Positions 4,908 to 6,601 of a stretch of 6,601 nt of DNA are shown piece after piece; position 1 is the first letter of the stretch, and the number at the start of each line of letters is the position of its first letter. A program made the position numbers and the translations under genes. Where the stretch lies: the NCBI GenBank assembly GCA_964236535.1, contig CAXSEF010000136.1, forward strand, positions 1 to 6,601, written 5' to 3'. Below the pieces are notes generated by a model, which was not told the DNA's origin, did not search any database, and saw nothing but the letters and a program-made list of their open reading frames with translations. The DNA comes from CAXSEF01 sp964236535. Its GTDB lineage: Bacteria; Pseudomonadota; Alphaproteobacteria; Acetobacterales; Acetobacteraceae.

Positions 4908-5696
4908 TCATCCTTCTCGGTGCAACAGGTCGTTGCCGGTGACAGGCCGAAGGTTGAGCTCTGAAGGAGCCTTGATCAGGAGCTCAGACGTGGTGCTGAC
5001 CCCCAGAGGCGTTGTGCAGTCTGTCCAGACGCGCAGGCGGTAGATGCCGGGCTGCAGCTCGGCTCCCAGGACGAGTGACGCGGACGCATCGTGGCTATTA
5101 GGCTGGCTGACAGGAGTGGAGCGCTGGTCGAGACTGCGGCCTTCCAACCACGCCTGCAGGAAGCAGGTCGGAGCGATCAGGTTGCTGCCGGCAAAATGCG
5201 CGGTCAGGTCAGTGCCAAGCTGGTAGCGGCCCGCTTCCTTCACCTGCAACCAACCCTGGATCTCGACGCCGACCGGGCCGGTGTAGCGCACCCCTCTGGT
5301 CTTGATGTCCGTAAGCGTGATTGGGCCACCCTCGTAGACGAAGCCACCGACGCTATCGGGGGGGACCTCCGGCAGGTTGTTGATGTCCTTCGGACCCACG
5401 TGAACGATGGCCAGTGCCCCCGGCTTGTAGGCCTGCGTAGAAGTCGCAGGAGCCTGGCCTGGGGCTGCGGAAGGGGTTGCTGGCCCGGAGGACGACGTTG
5501 CCTGGCCGGGAATAAGTCCCAAGGGCTGCGTATGGGTTTGATTGAGCCGGCGCAGTACCTCGTCGAGCTTGCCTTCGATGCGATCCAGCTGAGTCGGAAC
5601 GCTAGCAGCCGATGTCGACGGCGCAGGTGACTGCGCCCGCCCAGCCAGGGGCAAGGCAAGCAAGAAGGCCGACAGGAGCAGGATCGCGCGGATCAT
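4908..5696 (-). CDS. secreted protein with PA14-like beta-rich C-terminal half
   Basis: This 262-aa protein of unknown function has a clear signal peptide (M-I-R, hydrophobic 4-18, likely cleavage after A21). A short heptad-like helix follows at about 35-53 (Q-L-D-R-I-E-G-K-L-D-E-V-L-R-R-L), then a Pro/Ser/Thr/Ala linker to about 90. Residues about 118-245 look like a compact beta domain: G-W-L-Q-V-K-E-A-G-R-Y-Q-L, then L-Q-P-G-I-Y-R-L-R-V-W-T-D-C. That resembles the strand pattern of PA14-type domains, but this is pattern-level only. C178 and C227 could form a disulfide in the periplasm or outside the cell. Its ATG overlaps the stop of the 127-aa gene (ATGA at 5693-5696), and GGAAGG lies 5 nt upstream. 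It is the last gene of the AAA+ trio. It could be a surface or secretion-system component. Confidence 0.85.
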   Translation of the reverse strand: MIRAILLLSAFLLALPLAGRAQSPAPSTSAASVPTQLDRIEGKLDEVLRRLNQTHTQPLGLIPGQATSSSGPATPSAAPGQAPATSTQAYKPGALAIVHVGPKDINNLPEVPPDSVGGFVYEGGPITLTDIKTRGVRYTGPVGVEIQGWLQVKEAGRYQLGTDLTAHFAGSNLIAPTCFLQAWLEGRSLDQRSTPVSQPNSHDASASLVLGAELQPGIYRLRVWTDCTTPLGVSTTSELLIKAPSELNLRPVTGNDLLHREG

Positions 5697-6076
5697 GGGT
5701 GCCTTCCGGGTTTGACGGTGCCGAAGTGATCGCTGTCCGGCCCAGGCACGACCGTGACGTCACTCAGGGAGTGACCAGGCGCGATCTTCGGCACTTCGGC
5801 AGGTAGCGTCGGGGGCTGGAGTGGGGTCTGGGTTAGAGGCGCTATACCCCGCACCATGGGGCTCGAGGCGGGGATGGCCGGCAACCCGGCCGGGAGCGTG
5901 CTGAGCGGCGGTAGCTGCCTGTCCTGGCGGGTTGTCCCCGGTCGGGCCAGGAGGACGGCCAGGGTGATGCCTGCGCCGATCACGGCGCCCCGGAACACCC
6001 GGTCCTGCCGCCACGTATCGGGGATGGCTTCTGCCAAGCGCTGGAGGATGCTCCTTGCGGCAGCCAAGCTGGTCAC
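5693..6076 (-). CDS. single-pass membrane protein with proline-rich periplasmic tail
   Basis: I place the start at a GTG (6074-6076) whose last base pair overlaps the AAA+ stop, giving GTGA at 6073-6076. A longer reading from 6262 would lie inside the AAA+ gene in another frame, and its extra residues are Arg/His/Gly-rich shadow sequence. The 127-aa product has a helical N terminus (about 5-27), a membrane helix at about 28-44 (F-R-G-A-V-I-G-A-G-I-T-L-A-V-L-L-A), and then a Pro-rich extended tail to the end. The tail probably lies in the periplasm. No family is recognised. Its place between an ATPase gene and a secreted-protein gene suggests it links cytoplasm and periplasm, for example as an anchor or assembly partner. 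No strong ribosome site is seen, so translational coupling to the AAA+ gene is likely. Confidence 0.75.
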   Translation of the reverse strand: MTSLAAARSILQRLAEAIPDTWRQDRVFRGAVIGAGITLAVLLARPGTTRQDRQLPPLSTLPAGLPAIPASSPMVRGIAPLTQTPLQPPTLPAEVPKIAPGHSLSDVTVVPGPDSDHFGTVKPGRHP

Positions 6077-6601
6077 GCTGCGGCACCCACGGCTGCCGCG
6101 GTCTCGATATCGGCCGCGGCGACGGTCACCAGGTCTTTGGCAGTGCGGTCCGCGCGCCGCATGACCCGGCCAGCCTGAGCCTCGCGGGTGCGCTCCCACA
6201 GGGTGCGCATGTCGCGGCCATTGCCGAACGTCTCCGTCCTGGCGCGCCGCATGGTGCCGCACGCCTGCATCAGAGCGTCCTGCGCCTTAGGCGTCAGGTG
6301 AAACCCGGCCGCGGCCACCAGGCCGCGGTAGATCGCCGCCAGCTCGGGGGCGGTGTAGTCGGCGAAGTCGATGGTGCGGGTGAAGCGCGAGCGCAGTCCG
6401 GGGTTGCTGTTTAGGAAGCGGCGCATCTCGCCGGTGTAGCCAGCCACCACCACGCAGAGCCGGCCGCGATGGTCCTCCATCAGCTTGAGCAGGGTGTCGA
6501 TCGCCTCACGGCCGAAGTCGTTGCTGCCGCCGCTCGGACCAGTGGCGGCAAGGCTGTAGGCCTCGTCGACGAACAGCACGCCGTCCAGGGCGAGCTGGAC
6601 G
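6073..6601 (-). CDS. CbbX/SpoVK-like AAA+ ATPase, C-terminal part (5' end outside window)
   Basis: The frame is open to the window edge and encodes 175 residues of an AAA+ ATPase; the apparent start at 6579 is just an internal valine codon. The visible part begins at Walker B, G-V-L-F-V-D-E-A-Y-S-L-A. It continues with E-A-I-D-T-L-L-K-L-M-E-D-H-R-G-R, then V-V-A-G-Y (sensor 1), then F-L-N-S-N-P-G-L-R-S-R-F with the arginine-finger region, then F-G-N-G-R-D-M-R-T-L-W-E-R (sensor 2). These are hallmarks of the CbxX/CfqX (CbbX, SpoVK, EccA C-terminal) group, which remodel proteins in ring assemblies. No Rubisco genes are present, so a CbbX role is unsupported. The two downstream envelope proteins suggest an envelope-assembly or secretion role. 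Confidence 0.9.
   Translation of the reverse strand, partial: VQLALDGVLFVDEAYSLAATGPSGGSNDFGREAIDTLLKLMEDHRGRLCVVVAGYTGEMRRFLNSNPGLRSRFTRTIDFADYTAPELAAIYRGLVAAAGFHLTPKAQDALMQACGTMRRARTETFGNGRDMRTLWERTREAQAGRVMRRADRTAKDLVTVAAADIETAAAVGAAA

Noticed and set aside
5091..5630. 179-aa plus-strand open frame inside the secreted-protein gene
   Set aside because: It is antisense to a gene with a signal peptide, ribosome site and 4-bp coupling, and its product shows no recognisable feature.
6077..6262. N-terminal extension of the 127-aa membrane protein to 6262
   Set aside because: The extra residues are Arg/His/Gly-rich and come from reading the AAA+ gene in another frame. The GTGA overlap at 6073-6076 is the better start.
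6577..6579. Start codon of the AAA+ protein at 6579
   Set aside because: This GTG is an internal valine just before Walker B. The frame continues to the window edge and the Walker A region must lie outside.
1..6601. CRISPR arrays, tRNA genes or insertion sequences
   Set aside because: No spacer-repeat array, no tRNA cloverleaf and no transposase motif was seen on either strand. The only regular repeats are the 22-bp iterons.

Overview
The window looks like the backbone of a GC-rich alphaproteobacterial plasmid (or plasmid-derived element). Acetobacteraceae/Rhodospirillales is my best guess, based only on base composition and the style of the proteins. The core is a replication and partition module. 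It contains a Rep_3-family initiator on the minus strand, an iteron and DnaA-box origin just upstream of it, and a small ParA followed by an overlapping ribbon-helix-helix (RHH) partner on the plus strand. I see no rRNA, tRNA, CRISPR array, transposase or relaxase.

Layout. 1-163: no supportable gene. 164-1077 (minus): a tight three-gene unit of a 175-aa predicted membrane protein followed by two 62-63-aa proline-rich proteins that are clear paralogues of each other. 1078-1465: a non-coding, hairpin-rich divergent interval that reads as a structured leader for the next gene. 1466-2503 (plus): an ArdC-type antirestriction protein (ssDNA-binding N domain plus HEATH zincin domain) whose natural reading frame is cut by an amber codon at 1529-1531, leaving an intact ORF from 1631. 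2504-2672: promoter/operator region of the partition genes. 2673-3672 (plus): parA and the RHH gene. 3737-4546 (minus): the rep gene, convergent with the par genes. 4547-4907: oriV, with four tandem 22-bp iterons, two looser upstream iterons, an AT-richer stretch and DnaA boxes. 4908-6601 (minus): a translationally coupled trio read from the right edge inward, made of a CbbX/SpoVK-like AAA+ ATPase (5' end outside the window), a 127-aa single-pass membrane protein and a 262-aa secreted protein with a PA14-like beta-rich C-terminal half.

How they fit together. Rep should bind the iterons and, with DnaA, open the origin. ParA and the RHH protein should segregate the plasmid, probably through short TAG-rich repeats that lie on both sides of the par pair. 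The ArdC-like protein would protect incoming plasmid DNA from restriction, if it is still made. The AAA+/membrane/secreted trio and the 175/62/63-aa unit have no function I can name. They are the best candidates in the window for something undescribed. Codon use differs between blocks (ArdC has very GC-rich third positions, while par, rep and the 164-1077 unit are clearly less GC-rich), which suggests a mosaic assembly.
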